A stretch of DNA of 32,148 nucleotides. Origin: Bacteroidetes bacterium GWA2_40_15 (GTDB lineage: Bacteria; Bacteroidota; Bacteroidia; Bacteroidales; VadinHA17). The DNA is taken from NCBI GenBank assembly GCA_001768195.1, contig MENI01000070.1:1-32148 (forward strand). The letters run 5' to 3'. Positions 21,375-30,641 of this stretch are shown here, piece after piece. Every line of letters starts with the position of its first letter. The stretch's first letter is position 1. The translations under genes were made by a program, and so were the position numbers. The notes below the pieces were generated by a model. It had not been told where the DNA came from. It made no database searches and saw only the letters and a list, made by a program, of their open reading frames with translations.

Positions 21375-24020
21375 ATGAAATACCTGATTCATTCAGCTCT
21401 TTTCCTTTTGATATTTTCTTCTGTACATGCCCAGACAAACCCTTATCAGGGGCCGATGATCATCGGACAGGTGCAACTGCCGTATAACAGGCTGATCCAA
21501 CCTGCCGGTATTCAGATATTATTCGGTGATGAGTCACGTGAAAATCATGCTCTGGATGCAGCCATTTCACCAGATCGCAAATGGCTGGCCGTTGAGGAAC
21601 GTTATAGCATAGTATTCATCAGCACATCAGATAATAAAATTAAGTTTACCCTTAAGAATGATGATAATCCTGATTTTACAGGTGCGATGAACACCTATTC
21701 CGGAATTACCTGGTACAAGGGAAAAAACGGAACAGAAGTATTCTGGAGCATGTCAGGCAGAAATCGGCTCTCATACGTTGTATCTGCTCGATGGGATGGA
21801 AATAAGGCTGAATTCCAGAGAAAAATTCAATACAAGCCTGCACCACGGGCCAGTACAGCCCTGCCAAACGAATTTCTGATTACCGGAGATGCCGGCAGGG
21901 AACATATTTATGTTGTCCTTAATGGAAACAATAATGTAATCAAGCATGATCTTAATACCGGGGATACTATCTGGACTGCAAACCCCGGAGTTGCTCCATA
22001 TGGGATCACCCTGGCTGCCGGAAAACTTTATGTAACAAACTGGGCAGGCAGGCATCCCGCACCGGGCGACCTGGATATTGCAGGAGTACCATGGGGCATG
22101 GCCAGAGTCGATAACAAAAATGCAGGTGGTGCCACCAGGGAAGGAAGTGTAACTGTTATAGATCCTGTAACAGGAATAATACTGAAGGAGATTGTTGTCG
22201 GACTTCACCCCAATGAAATAACAGTCAGCCGTGATGGCAAATTTGTCTATGTAACAAATTCAAACAGTGATAATGTATCGGCAATAGAGACAAGCACAGA
22301 TGAGGTATCTGAAACAATAAGCGTAAGACTTCAGCCCGAAATCAATCCTTTCTTTGGCGACTCGCCTGTCGGGTTATCGCTCTCTCACGATGGAAAGACA
22401 CTTTACGTCGCAAACGGAATGGACAATGCTGTTGCTGTAATACAGCTTGGGAAAAAAGCAGCCTCAAAATCGAAGGAAGAGGTGAGCAGGGTTACAGGTT
22501 TTATACCTACCGGGGTATATCCATCCGCCATTACTTTGCTCAATCGTTCAGTGATGTATGTCTGTAATCTCGAAGGATCCGGAATAATGTATGGCTTCAT
22601 TGATGAAAACTCACTAAATACAGTATATAACACTCATCACATGCCTGCATCAGTTTCCGTAATACCTGTTCCGAAAAAGAAACAACTTAAAGCCTATACC
22701 GATACCGTAATAGCAGTAAATAACGTTTCGAGAGCTACGCAGGCCAGGGAAAAACCAAGGGAAGGAATTCAGCCTAAACCTGTACCGGAAAGAATTGGCG
22801 AACCATCTCTTTTCAAACATGTAGTATATATTATAAAAGAGAATCGCACATATGATCAGATACTTGGAGATATGAAGAAAGGAAAGGGAGATCCTGCACT
22901 TTGCATTTATGGCGAAGAAATTACACCCAATACACACAAACTGGCTGATGAGTTCATCCTTCTGGATAATTTCCATGCATCAGGTAAATGTTCTGCTGAT
23001 GGACATCAGTGGACCGATGCTTCAATTGTTACTGACTATGTTGAGAAAAACATGAGAGCTTGGTTCAGAAGCTATGCACATGTGCAGACTGATGCGCTTG
23101 TTTATGCACCTACCGGGTTCATATGGGATAACGCTTTAAAACATGACAAATCAGTAAAGATCTATGGTGAAGCTTCCATTCCGGTGGTTCAGAATAATCT
23201 TAAATGGCCGGAAATATACCAGAAATTTCTTAACGGGGAGAAGGTCGGTTTCTACAACCATACCACTATTGAACCGGTAAAGAAAATACTCAGTCAGACT
23301 TATCCATCATATGGGAACCATGAGTTCTCAGATGTCATGAGAGCTGATATTCTGATAAAGGAACTAAACGAGTATGAATCAATGGAGGGAGACCAGCTTC
23401 CTGAATTAATGATTGTAGCACTGCCCAATGATCATACTGCAGGAACAAGGCCCGGTTATCCAACTCCCAGAGCCATGGTGGCTGATAATGATCTGGCCCT
23501 GGGACGTATCGTTGAAGCATTTTCCGGAAGCAGATTCTGGAAAAACACTGTAATTTTTGTATTGGAAGACGACTCACAGGCCGGATGGGACCATGTTTCA
23601 CCCTACCGGACTGTGGGACTTGTCCTAAGTCCCTATTCAAGGTTAAAAAGTGTGTCGCACACCTATTATACACAGCCTTCGATGATCAGGACAATCGAAC
23701 AGATACTTGGTCTTCCCCCCATGAATATTCAGGATGCTATCGCAAATCCCATGACCGGCTGTTTCACTGAAGAACCTGACCTCAGCCCTTACATAGCGGT
23801 TCCTAACAACATTCCTATCGATGAGATGAATCCGGAGTTAAGTACTCTCTCAGGCAGGGAGCTCCATTTTGCAAAGAAGAGCATGCTTCCGGTATTCGAT
23901 ATTGTGGATTCCGGAGAAGATGACCTTCTTAACAGGATATTATGGTTTGCTGCAAAAGGACATGCAAGGTATCCTGCCGGATATGCAGGAGCAGAGCAGG
24001 ATATAGATGATAATGAATGA
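21375..24020 (+). CDS. Secreted YVTN beta-propeller / phosphoesterase bifunctional protein
   Basis: From the Met at 21375 the protein has 881 aa, beginning with a clean signal peptide (MKYLIHSALFLLIFSSVHA, then QT). Residues about 40-400 form a YncE/YVTN-type beta-propeller, with repeated units such as KFVYVTNSNSDNVSAI and KTLYVANGMDNAVAVI. After a linker, residues about 480-860 are a phosphoesterase domain of the alkaline-phosphatase superfamily (PF04185-type): HVVYIIKENRTYDQ, SADGHQWTDA, LPNDHTAG and VLEDDSQAGWDHV supply the metal and catalytic region. Family members cleave phosphoesters (phospholipase C, acid phosphatase); the substrate is unknown. The protein is probably periplasmic or surface exposed. 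The start is fixed by the terminator just upstream and by the signal peptide. The M3 peptidase gene overlaps its end. Confidence 0.9.
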   Translation: MKYLIHSALFLLIFSSVHAQTNPYQGPMIIGQVQLPYNRLIQPAGIQILFGDESRENHALDAAISPDRKWLAVEERYSIVFISTSDNKIKFTLKNDDNPDFTGAMNTYSGITWYKGKNGTEVFWSMSGRNRLSYVVSARWDGNKAEFQRKIQYKPAPRASTALPNEFLITGDAGREHIYVVLNGNNNVIKHDLNTGDTIWTANPGVAPYGITLAAGKLYVTNWAGRHPAPGDLDIAGVPWGMARVDNKNAGGATREGSVTVIDPVTGIILKEIVVGLHPNEITVSRDGKFVYVTNSNSDNVSAIETSTDEVSETISVRLQPEINPFFGDSPVGLSLSHDGKTLYVANGMDNAVAVIQLGKKAASKSKEEVSRVTGFIPTGVYPSAITLLNRSVMYVCNLEGSGIMYGFIDENSLNTVYNTHHMPASVSVIPVPKKKQLKAYTDTVIAVNNVSRATQAREKPREGIQPKPVPERIGEPSLFKHVVYIIKENRTYDQILGDMKKGKGDPALCIYGEEITPNTHKLADEFILLDNFHASGKCSADGHQWTDASIVTDYVEKNMRAWFRSYAHVQTDALVYAPTGFIWDNALKHDKSVKIYGEASIPVVQNNLKWPEIYQKFLNGEKVGFYNHTTIEPVKKILSQTYPSYGNHEFSDVMRADILIKELNEYESMEGDQLPELMIVALPNDHTAGTRPGYPTPRAMVADNDLALGRIVEAFSGSRFWKNTVIFVLEDDSQAGWDHVSPYRTVGLVLSPYSRLKSVSHTYYTQPSMIRTIEQILGLPPMNIQDAIANPMTGCFTEEPDLSPYIAVPNNIPIDEMNPELSTLSGRELHFAKKSMLPVFDIVDSGEDDLLNRILWFAAKGHARYPAGYAGAEQDIDDNE

Positions 24021-26061
24021 GCTTATTTATATAAAAAATCCTTTGTTGCAGCCGTGGGATACTCCTTTCGGAACTCCTCCGTTTCACTTAATCAGACCTG
24101 AACACTTTAAAGACGCCATTAATGAGGCTATAAGAATTGCTGAAGCTGAAATAAGTTCAATATCAGATAACAGAGAGCAGGCATCATTTGACAATACAAT
24201 TGTTCCGATTGAGAGGTCAGGAGAAACACTGGGAAGGATTACTTCTGTTCTCTTTAACCTTAACAGCGCTGAAACATCAAAAGAACTGCAGGCAGTTGCA
24301 CAGGAAGTCTCACCCCTGCTTACACGCTTCTCCAACGACATCACCCTTAATAAAAAACTTTTCGAACAAATTGACAAAATATTCGAAAACAGGGAATCCC
24401 TTAATCTGACAACGGAACAGATGATACTGCTTGAAAGGAAGTATCGTGATTTCCGGCTTGGAGGAGCAGGGCTCAGGGAAGAGGACAGACCAAGGTTCAG
24501 GGAAATATCAGAAGAGCTTTCTACCCTGTCACTTAAATTTGAAGAGAACCTTCTCGAAGAGACAAATTCGTGGGAATTGCACCTTACTGATAAGGCTGAA
24601 CTTGCAGGTCTTCCTGCACAGCTTATCGAAATGGCAGCCTCAGAGGCAAAAAATCGAAATAAGGAAGGCTGGATATTTACCCTGCATTATCCGGATTATA
24701 TGCCTTTCATGCAATATTCCGACCGAAGGGAGCTTCGTGAAAAATTGCTGAAAGCCTACTCATCGAGAGCATTCAGAAACAATAAGTATGATAACAGGGA
24801 GATTGTTCTCAAAATAGCCAATCTCAGGTTAGAACTTGCCAATATGCTTGGATTTCAGAATTATGCAGAGATGATTCTCGGTGACCGGATGGCCGGTACG
24901 CCGGAAAAAGTGAATAAGTTTCTTGAAAAACTTTACGAAGCCTCAAAACCTGCAGCCTTCAGGGATCTTGAAAACATAAGAATGCTGGCCGGTAAAACCG
25001 GACATAACGGACCTGTTGAAAAATGGGACTGGGCCTACTATTCTGAAAAGCTCAAGAAAGAATTGTATAATATAGATGATGAGATACTTAAACCCTATTT
25101 CCGGCTCGAAAATGTTGAAAAAGCAATATTTGATCTTGCTGCCTCTCTATATGGTATTTCTTTCCTGCAAAATTTTATAATTCCTTTATATCATCCTGAA
25201 TCAAAAACTTTTGAGGTTTACGACAGTGATGGCACATTATTGTCAATCCTCTACATTGATTATCATCCCAGAACCGGCAAGAACGGAGGTGCCTGGATGA
25301 CTAGCTACAGGGATCAGAAAATCACAAATGGAATCGATACAAGGCCATTGATTTCCATAGTTGCCAATTTCTCAAGATCCACCGGATCATCTCCTTCCCT
25401 GCTTTCGTTCAGTGAACTGACCACTTTTCTTCATGAGTTCGGACATGCTCTTCACTGCATGTTTTCGAAATGCACTTATGAAAGTCTGTCGGGCACAAAT
25501 GTAGCGCGCGATTTCGTCGAGCTTCCATCACAGTTTATGGAAAATTATGCTTACGAAAAAGAGTGGCTCGACAGCTGGGCAATGCATTATCAGACAGGAG
25601 AAAAGATTCCGGAAGAGATTATCAGGAAGATAAAAGAGGCTTCAGTATTCAACGAAGGCTATGCCTGCTACAGGCAGCTGGGATTCGGGTTCCTCGACAT
25701 GGAATGGCACTCAGTAACCTCTCCTGTAGAATCATCAGTCGGAGAGTTTGAAACATCTTCAGCCAGGAAAACAGAATTATTTCCTGAAGTTAAGGGTTCA
25801 AACATCAGTTGCTCATTCGCACATATTTTCGGAGGAGGCTATGCAGCAGGCTATTACGGATATAAGTGGGCAGAAGTCCTTGATGCCGATGCTTTCAGCT
25901 ACTTCACGGAAAAAGGCATACTGAACAGGAATGTTGCAGAGTCATTCAGAAAAAATATACTTGCGAAGGGAGGATCAGAAAAGCCGATTGACCTGTATGT
26001 CAGGTTCAGAGGTAAAGAACCTTCAATTGAACCGTTATTAAAAAGAAGTGGTCTGATCTGA
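24013..26061 (+). CDS. M3-family zinc oligopeptidase (Dcp/oligopeptidase A-like)
   Basis: The 682 aa protein is a complete M3 metallopeptidase that cleaves short peptides. The zinc site is HEFGH (H474, E475, H478) with the third ligand E503 in RDFVELPSQ, at the 29-residue spacing seen in thimet oligopeptidase. The N-terminal helical half (about 1-440) forms the channel wall and starts LLQPWDTPFGTPPFHLI, as in Dcp relatives. The C-terminal GGGYAAGYYGYKWAEV supplies the substrate-binding Tyr/His region. No signal peptide is present, so it should be cytoplasmic and recycle peptides. The start at 24013 overlaps the stop of the phosphoesterase gene (ATGAATGA); an ATG two codons earlier is also possible. 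This suggests coupled translation of the two genes. Confidence 0.94.
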   Translation: MNELIYIKNPLLQPWDTPFGTPPFHLIRPEHFKDAINEAIRIAEAEISSISDNREQASFDNTIVPIERSGETLGRITSVLFNLNSAETSKELQAVAQEVSPLLTRFSNDITLNKKLFEQIDKIFENRESLNLTTEQMILLERKYRDFRLGGAGLREEDRPRFREISEELSTLSLKFEENLLEETNSWELHLTDKAELAGLPAQLIEMAASEAKNRNKEGWIFTLHYPDYMPFMQYSDRRELREKLLKAYSSRAFRNNKYDNREIVLKIANLRLELANMLGFQNYAEMILGDRMAGTPEKVNKFLEKLYEASKPAAFRDLENIRMLAGKTGHNGPVEKWDWAYYSEKLKKELYNIDDEILKPYFRLENVEKAIFDLAASLYGISFLQNFIIPLYHPESKTFEVYDSDGTLLSILYIDYHPRTGKNGGAWMTSYRDQKITNGIDTRPLISIVANFSRSTGSSPSLLSFSELTTFLHEFGHALHCMFSKCTYESLSGTNVARDFVELPSQFMENYAYEKEWLDSWAMHYQTGEKIPEEIIRKIKEASVFNEGYACYRQLGFGFLDMEWHSVTSPVESSVGEFETSSARKTELFPEVKGSNISCSFAHIFGGGYAAGYYGYKWAEVLDADAFSYFTEKGILNRNVAESFRKNILAKGGSEKPIDLYVRFRGKEPSIEPLLKRSGLI

Positions 26062-26065
26062 AATT

Positions 26066-26124
26066 TAAATCTGCGCCTGTCAGCGTAATCTGCGGGACAA
26101 ATTATTTCCCGCTGATTTGCAGAT
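26066..26124. repeat. Imperfect inverted repeat / hairpin after the peptidase gene
   Basis: AATCTGCGGGA (26087-26097) is the inverted complement, with one mismatch, of TCCCGCTGATT (26107-26117), with a 9-base loop. AATCTGCG appears again at about 26067-26074 and its complement-like GCAGAT near 26119-26124, extending the palindrome. It may be a terminator or a dispersed intergenic palindrome; no T-run follows. Confidence 0.5.
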
Positions 26125-26241
26125 AAACCCGGAAAGCAGAAGTAGGATTTTCTTTAAACTTCAATTATATTTACAACTCTTCAGTATCTACACATTGTTA
26201 AAGATATTAATCTATATATCAACCTATTATACCCTGATAAT

Positions 26242-29200
26242 ATGATTCTTTTTTTCGAGTGCGACTCTAAAAATATTATTGCTGCCGGTACCTCCGGTAC
26301 TCTTCCTGAGAATGATATTGAGAAACTGATCTGGTTGTTTGGGAATGCTGCCCTTATAGAAAAAGAACAGATGGATGGCCTTTTCATTGGCCCCAGGAAA
26401 GAGATGATAACACCATGGAGCACTAATGCTGTTGAGATCACTCAGAACATGGGCATAGCCGGTATAACCCGGATTGAGGAGTTCCATGCATCTGTATCTA
26501 AAAAACCTCATTACGATCCAATGCTTCAGTCGCTGTATAAGTCGCTCGATCAGAAAATATTTTCTATAGATAAAAAACCTGATCCTGTTTTCTATATAGA
26601 TGACATTGCTGATTATAATCAAAAAGAGGGACTTGCACTCAACCCTGAAGAGGTCGATTATCTGAACAGGCTCAGCAGTTCACTTGGGAGGAAACTTACC
26701 GACAGTGAAGTTTTCGGATTCTCACAGGTTAACTCGGAACACTGCCGTCACAAAATATTCAATGGTAGTTTTATAATCGGAGGGAAAAAGATGGATTCAT
26801 CTCTTTTTCAGATGATCAGGAAAACTACAAATTCAAATCCTAATCATGTAGTTTCGGCATATAAGGATAATTGCGCATTCATTGATGGCCCCGTGGTGGA
26901 GCAATTTGCTCCGGCCACACAGGATAAACCTGATTTCTTCAGAATTACCGACTTCGAATCAGTCCTTTCATTAAAGGCAGAGACTCATAATTTTCCAACT
27001 ACAGTTGAACCGTTCAATGGCGCTTCTACAGGAACCGGAGGTGAGATCAGGGACAGGATTGCAGGAGGAAAAGGCGCTTTCCCGATAGCAGGGACTGCAG
27101 TTTATATGACATCATACCCCCGGCCTGATGGTGCAAGACCATGGGAAAAAGCTACAAAAGAGAGGAAATGGCTCTACCAGACACCTGAAGATATTCTGAT
27201 AAAAGCTTCAAACGGGGCCAGCGATTTTGGAAATAAGTTCGGGCAACCTCTTATATGCGGATCAGTTTTTACATTTGAACACTTTGAAAACCATAAGAAA
27301 TTCGGCTTTGACAAAGTGATAATGCTTGCAGGCGGGATTGGCATTGGAAAAAAGAAAGAGAGCGAAAAGGAGACGCCTGAGAAGGGAGACAAAATCATTC
27401 TTCTCGGAGGAGACAATTACAGGATAGGAATGGGTGGCGGTGCTGTTTCATCAGTTGATACAGGCAAATATGACAGCTCTATTGAGCTGAACGCAGTGCA
27501 AAGGGCTAATCCTGAGATGCAGAAAAGGGTCTATAATGCAATCCGCGCAATGAGTGAATCGGATAATAACCCTGTGGTTTCAATACACGACCATGGTGCA
27601 GGAGGACATCTTAACTGCCTCTCGGAGCTTGTTGAAGCAACCGGTGGTAAAATAGATATCAGCAAACTGCCTGTCGGCGATCCTACTCTGTCAGCCAAAG
27701 AGATAATAGGCAATGAATCGCAGGAAAGAATGGGACTGGTAATTAAAAAAGCAAATATTGATACACTCCGGAGAATTTCAGAAAGAGAAAGGGCTCCTTT
27801 CTATGTGATCGGAGAAGTGACCGGTGATATGCAGTTCACGCTAGAAAACCCCTTGACCGGAGAAAGACCCATTGACATTGCACTTGCTGCCCTTTTCGGC
27901 GAACCACCTAAAACAATCATGAAGGATGAGGTTGTTAATCAGGATTTTGCAGAACCCGAACATGATCAGAAAAAAATTCCGGAATACGCAGAGCAGGTAC
28001 TCCAGATAGAAGAGGTTGCCTGCAAGGACTGGCTTACCAACAAGGTTGACAGGTCGGTTACCGGACGTCTGGCCAAACAGCAATGTGCCGGACCTTTGCA
28101 GCTTCCGCTGAATAATCTTGGTGCTATAACTCTCGATTACAGAGGCATAAAAGGTATGGCTACATCGATTGGTCACGCTCCTGCTGCCGGTCTGATTGAT
28201 CCTGCAGCCGGATCAGTTCTGTCAATAGCAGAAGCCCTGACAAATATTATATGGGCGCCATTATCAGATAATCTCAGAAGTGTATCACTCTCTGCCAACT
28301 GGATGTGGCCATGTAAAAATCCGGGAGAAGACGCCAGACTGTATGAAGCTGTAAAGGCAGCCAGCGATTTTACAATAGAGCTGGGTATCAATATCCCAAC
28401 AGGAAAGGACAGTCTCTCAATGACCCAGAAATATAAGGATGAAGTGGTTTTCTCCCCCGGTACTGTAATTATTTCGGCTTCCGGTGAGATAAATGATATC
28501 AGGAAGATCGTAGAACCTGTAATAGTCAACGATCCTTATACTAGCCTTCTTTATATAGATATGAGTCGTGACGAGCTTAAAACCGGAGGAAGCAGTTTTG
28601 CCCAGATAATAAACAGGCTTGGCAATGAAGCTCCGACAGTAAAGGATCCTGTATATTTTGGTGAAGTATTTAACCTGATACAGGATCTTATTAAGAAAGG
28701 TAAAATTCTTGCAGGCCATGACATCTCAGCAGGAGGAATGCTGACAACATTGCTGGAGATGTGTTTCTCAAATACTGAAGGAGGAATAACTGTGAATCTT
28801 ACTGCTCTTGAAGAAGCGGATACTGTAAAGCTGCTTTTCAGCCAGAACCCCGGTGTAATTATACAGGTGAAGGATGAAGATGAGGTAGCAGAGATCCTTC
28901 TTGAAAATGGAATATCATATTTTTCGATAGGTCATCCGGTGAATGAAAGAACACTTTTTATTACCAACAATAAAAAGACCATAACGCTTGATATTGATAA
29001 TTTACGTGATAAATGGTTCACTACATCATATCTTCTCGACAGAAAACAATCGGGAACCAGGCTGGCCCGCGAACGTTTTGAGAATTATAAGAATCATGGA
29101 TTGAAATATAATCTGGGAGAGTTTGACGGATCATTCAAATCACTTGGAATTACTCCGGAAAGGAGAAGGAAAACTGGTACCAGGGCGGCTATCATACGTG

Positions 29201-29928
29201 AAAAGGGAGTCAATGGCGACAGGGAAATGGCTTATGCTCTCTATCTTGCAGGTTTTGACGTTAAGGATGTTCATATGACCGATCTGATATCGGGAAGGGA
29301 GACCCTTGAGGAGATCAGCATGATAGTATTTGTAGGTGGATTTTCAAATTCGGATGTACTCGGATCAGCAAAAGGGTGGGCCGGAGCTTTCATGTATAAT
29401 GAAAAGGCCCGTATTGCTCTCGACAAATTTTATAAAAGACCTGACACTCTTTCATTGGGCGTCTGTAACGGATGTCAGCTTATGGCCGAACTCGGACTTA
29501 TATATCCTGATCACGATGAAATGCCTAAGCTAAATCATAATAAGTCGCTTAAATTTGAATCCGGCTTTATTGGCGTAAGAATACTTCAGAATAATTCCGT
29601 TATGCTGGGTAATATGTCAGGAATGGAACTGGGCATCTGGGTAGCTCATGGGGAAGGAAGATTCAGTCTGCCTTATCCTGAGAACAGATACTGCATACCC
29701 TTAAAGTTCAGCAATCGCACATATCCGGCAAATCCTAACGGTTCTGATCATGATGTAGCAGCTCTTTGTTCTGAAGATGGCCGTCATCTTGTTATGATGC
29801 CGCACCTTGAACGGGCATTCTTTCCATGGCAATGCGGATATTATCCTTCGGACAGAAAAAATGATGAGGTGACACCATGGATTAAGGCATTTGTGAATGC
29901 CAGAAAATGGATCGAAGAGAGAGTATAA
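26242..29928 (+). CDS. purL: Phosphoribosylformylglycinamidine synthase (single-chain)
   Basis: FGAM synthase converts FGAR, ATP and glutamine to FGAM in the fourth step of purine synthesis. At 1228 aa this is the large one-chain form: an N-terminal PurS-like domain (about 1-130), a linker, two AIR-synthetase-like halves (QVNSEHCRHKIFNG, then LKAETHNFPTTVEPFNGASTG for the first ATP/metal site; the second includes GKDSLSMTQK and GHDISAGGM), and a C-terminal class I glutaminase. The triad is C1075 in GVCNGCQLM with H1188 and E1190 in MPHLERAF. All parts look intact, slightly shorter than the about 1295 aa of E. coli. The upstream 180 bases contain only a near match to the -7 box (TATATTTA, 26166-26173). 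No other pur gene is adjacent. Confidence 0.97.
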   Translation: MILFFECDSKNIIAAGTSGTLPENDIEKLIWLFGNAALIEKEQMDGLFIGPRKEMITPWSTNAVEITQNMGIAGITRIEEFHASVSKKPHYDPMLQSLYKSLDQKIFSIDKKPDPVFYIDDIADYNQKEGLALNPEEVDYLNRLSSSLGRKLTDSEVFGFSQVNSEHCRHKIFNGSFIIGGKKMDSSLFQMIRKTTNSNPNHVVSAYKDNCAFIDGPVVEQFAPATQDKPDFFRITDFESVLSLKAETHNFPTTVEPFNGASTGTGGEIRDRIAGGKGAFPIAGTAVYMTSYPRPDGARPWEKATKERKWLYQTPEDILIKASNGASDFGNKFGQPLICGSVFTFEHFENHKKFGFDKVIMLAGGIGIGKKKESEKETPEKGDKIILLGGDNYRIGMGGGAVSSVDTGKYDSSIELNAVQRANPEMQKRVYNAIRAMSESDNNPVVSIHDHGAGGHLNCLSELVEATGGKIDISKLPVGDPTLSAKEIIGNESQERMGLVIKKANIDTLRRISERERAPFYVIGEVTGDMQFTLENPLTGERPIDIALAALFGEPPKTIMKDEVVNQDFAEPEHDQKKIPEYAEQVLQIEEVACKDWLTNKVDRSVTGRLAKQQCAGPLQLPLNNLGAITLDYRGIKGMATSIGHAPAAGLIDPAAGSVLSIAEALTNIIWAPLSDNLRSVSLSANWMWPCKNPGEDARLYEAVKAASDFTIELGINIPTGKDSLSMTQKYKDEVVFSPGTVIISASGEINDIRKIVEPVIVNDPYTSLLYIDMSRDELKTGGSSFAQIINRLGNEAPTVKDPVYFGEVFNLIQDLIKKGKILAGHDISAGGMLTTLLEMCFSNTEGGITVNLTALEEADTVKLLFSQNPGVIIQVKDEDEVAEILLENGISYFSIGHPVNERTLFITNNKKTITLDIDNLRDKWFTTSYLLDRKQSGTRLARERFENYKNHGLKYNLGEFDGSFKSLGITPERRRKTGTRAAIIREKGVNGDREMAYALYLAGFDVKDVHMTDLISGRETLEEISMIVFVGGFSNSDVLGSAKGWAGAFMYNEKARIALDKFYKRPDTLSLGVCNGCQLMAELGLIYPDHDEMPKLNHNKSLKFESGFIGVRILQNNSVMLGNMSGMELGIWVAHGEGRFSLPYPENRYCIPLKFSNRTYPANPNGSDHDVAALCSEDGRHLVMMPHLERAFFPWQCGYYPSDRKNDEVTPWIKAFVNARKWIEERV

Positions 29929-29941
29929 ATGCCGGTTTCAA

Positions 29942-30493
29942 TTACCTGACCACAGGAGTGAGGAATACTGACAGAAGTTTTGTTTTTTGACTTGCAGGGC
30001 CTCTTTCATTTACATTTTCTTCCGGAAGGATCTTATCGCTGATAATCTGCACTGCGTAAAGCCCGGTATCCTGTATATATAATGACCCCATAAATGAATC
30101 AGCCCTGAAATAAGGGTAATTTACATCAGATGAATTCCTTACAACCTTATCAATACCAGGCTGTGCTTCAAGACGACTATCCTGAACACTTAACATTACA
30201 GTGTTCTTATACTCAAGGTTTATAGTATCGACAGTAGCGCTGGATAACCATACATTGAAACGGCCCGATTTAGATACAAACACATTCCACTCAGCAGTAT
30301 TTGTCGACGGATTCACCTTATCGCTGTAACACTCAGCTTTCTTTACATGCAGTGAGATGCTTCCGTCCGGTTGCTGCATAACCTTATTAACTGTAAGTGA
30401 ATTATTATCTACAATTTGTTTATCAGAATTATTGCAAGAGCACATAAAAATTATCCCGACAAATACCATCCACCCGATTGCTTCTCTTCTCAT
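29942..30493 (-). CDS. Predicted lipoprotein, unknown beta-rich domain
   Basis: From the Met at 30493 the protein has 183 aa with a basic start (MRREAIGW), a hydrophobic stretch and a cysteine pair in FMCSCNN (C18 or C20) consistent with a Bacteroidota lipoprotein signal. An ATG seven codons earlier (30514) is also possible. The mature part (about 30-180) alternates short strands, including AEWNVFVSKSGRFNVWLSS, TGLYAVQIISDKILP and a C-terminal LLSVFLTPVVR; the first of these resembles carbohydrate-binding-module-like beta-sandwiches in sugar hydrolases, but the match is too weak to name a family. It ends 13 bases from the convergent purL stop. Location at the periplasmic face or cell surface is likely; function unknown. 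Confidence 0.75.
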   Translation of the reverse strand: MRREAIGWMVFVGIIFMCSCNNSDKQIVDNNSLTVNKVMQQPDGSISLHVKKAECYSDKVNPSTNTAEWNVFVSKSGRFNVWLSSATVDTINLEYKNTVMLSVQDSRLEAQPGIDKVVRNSSDVNYPYFRADSFMGSLYIQDTGLYAVQIISDKILPEENVNERGPASQKTKLLSVFLTPVVR

Positions 30494-30641
30494 CTTCCAG
30501 GGATTTTGAATCATTTTGTTGTTAGTACTATGATAACGATTATACCAGGTATTTATTACTAAGGCTTAAAATTAAAGGCAAAATAAACTCAATTATTTGA
30601 TATTTATCCACATTGTAAGAACATTTTTCAACGTATTAAGT

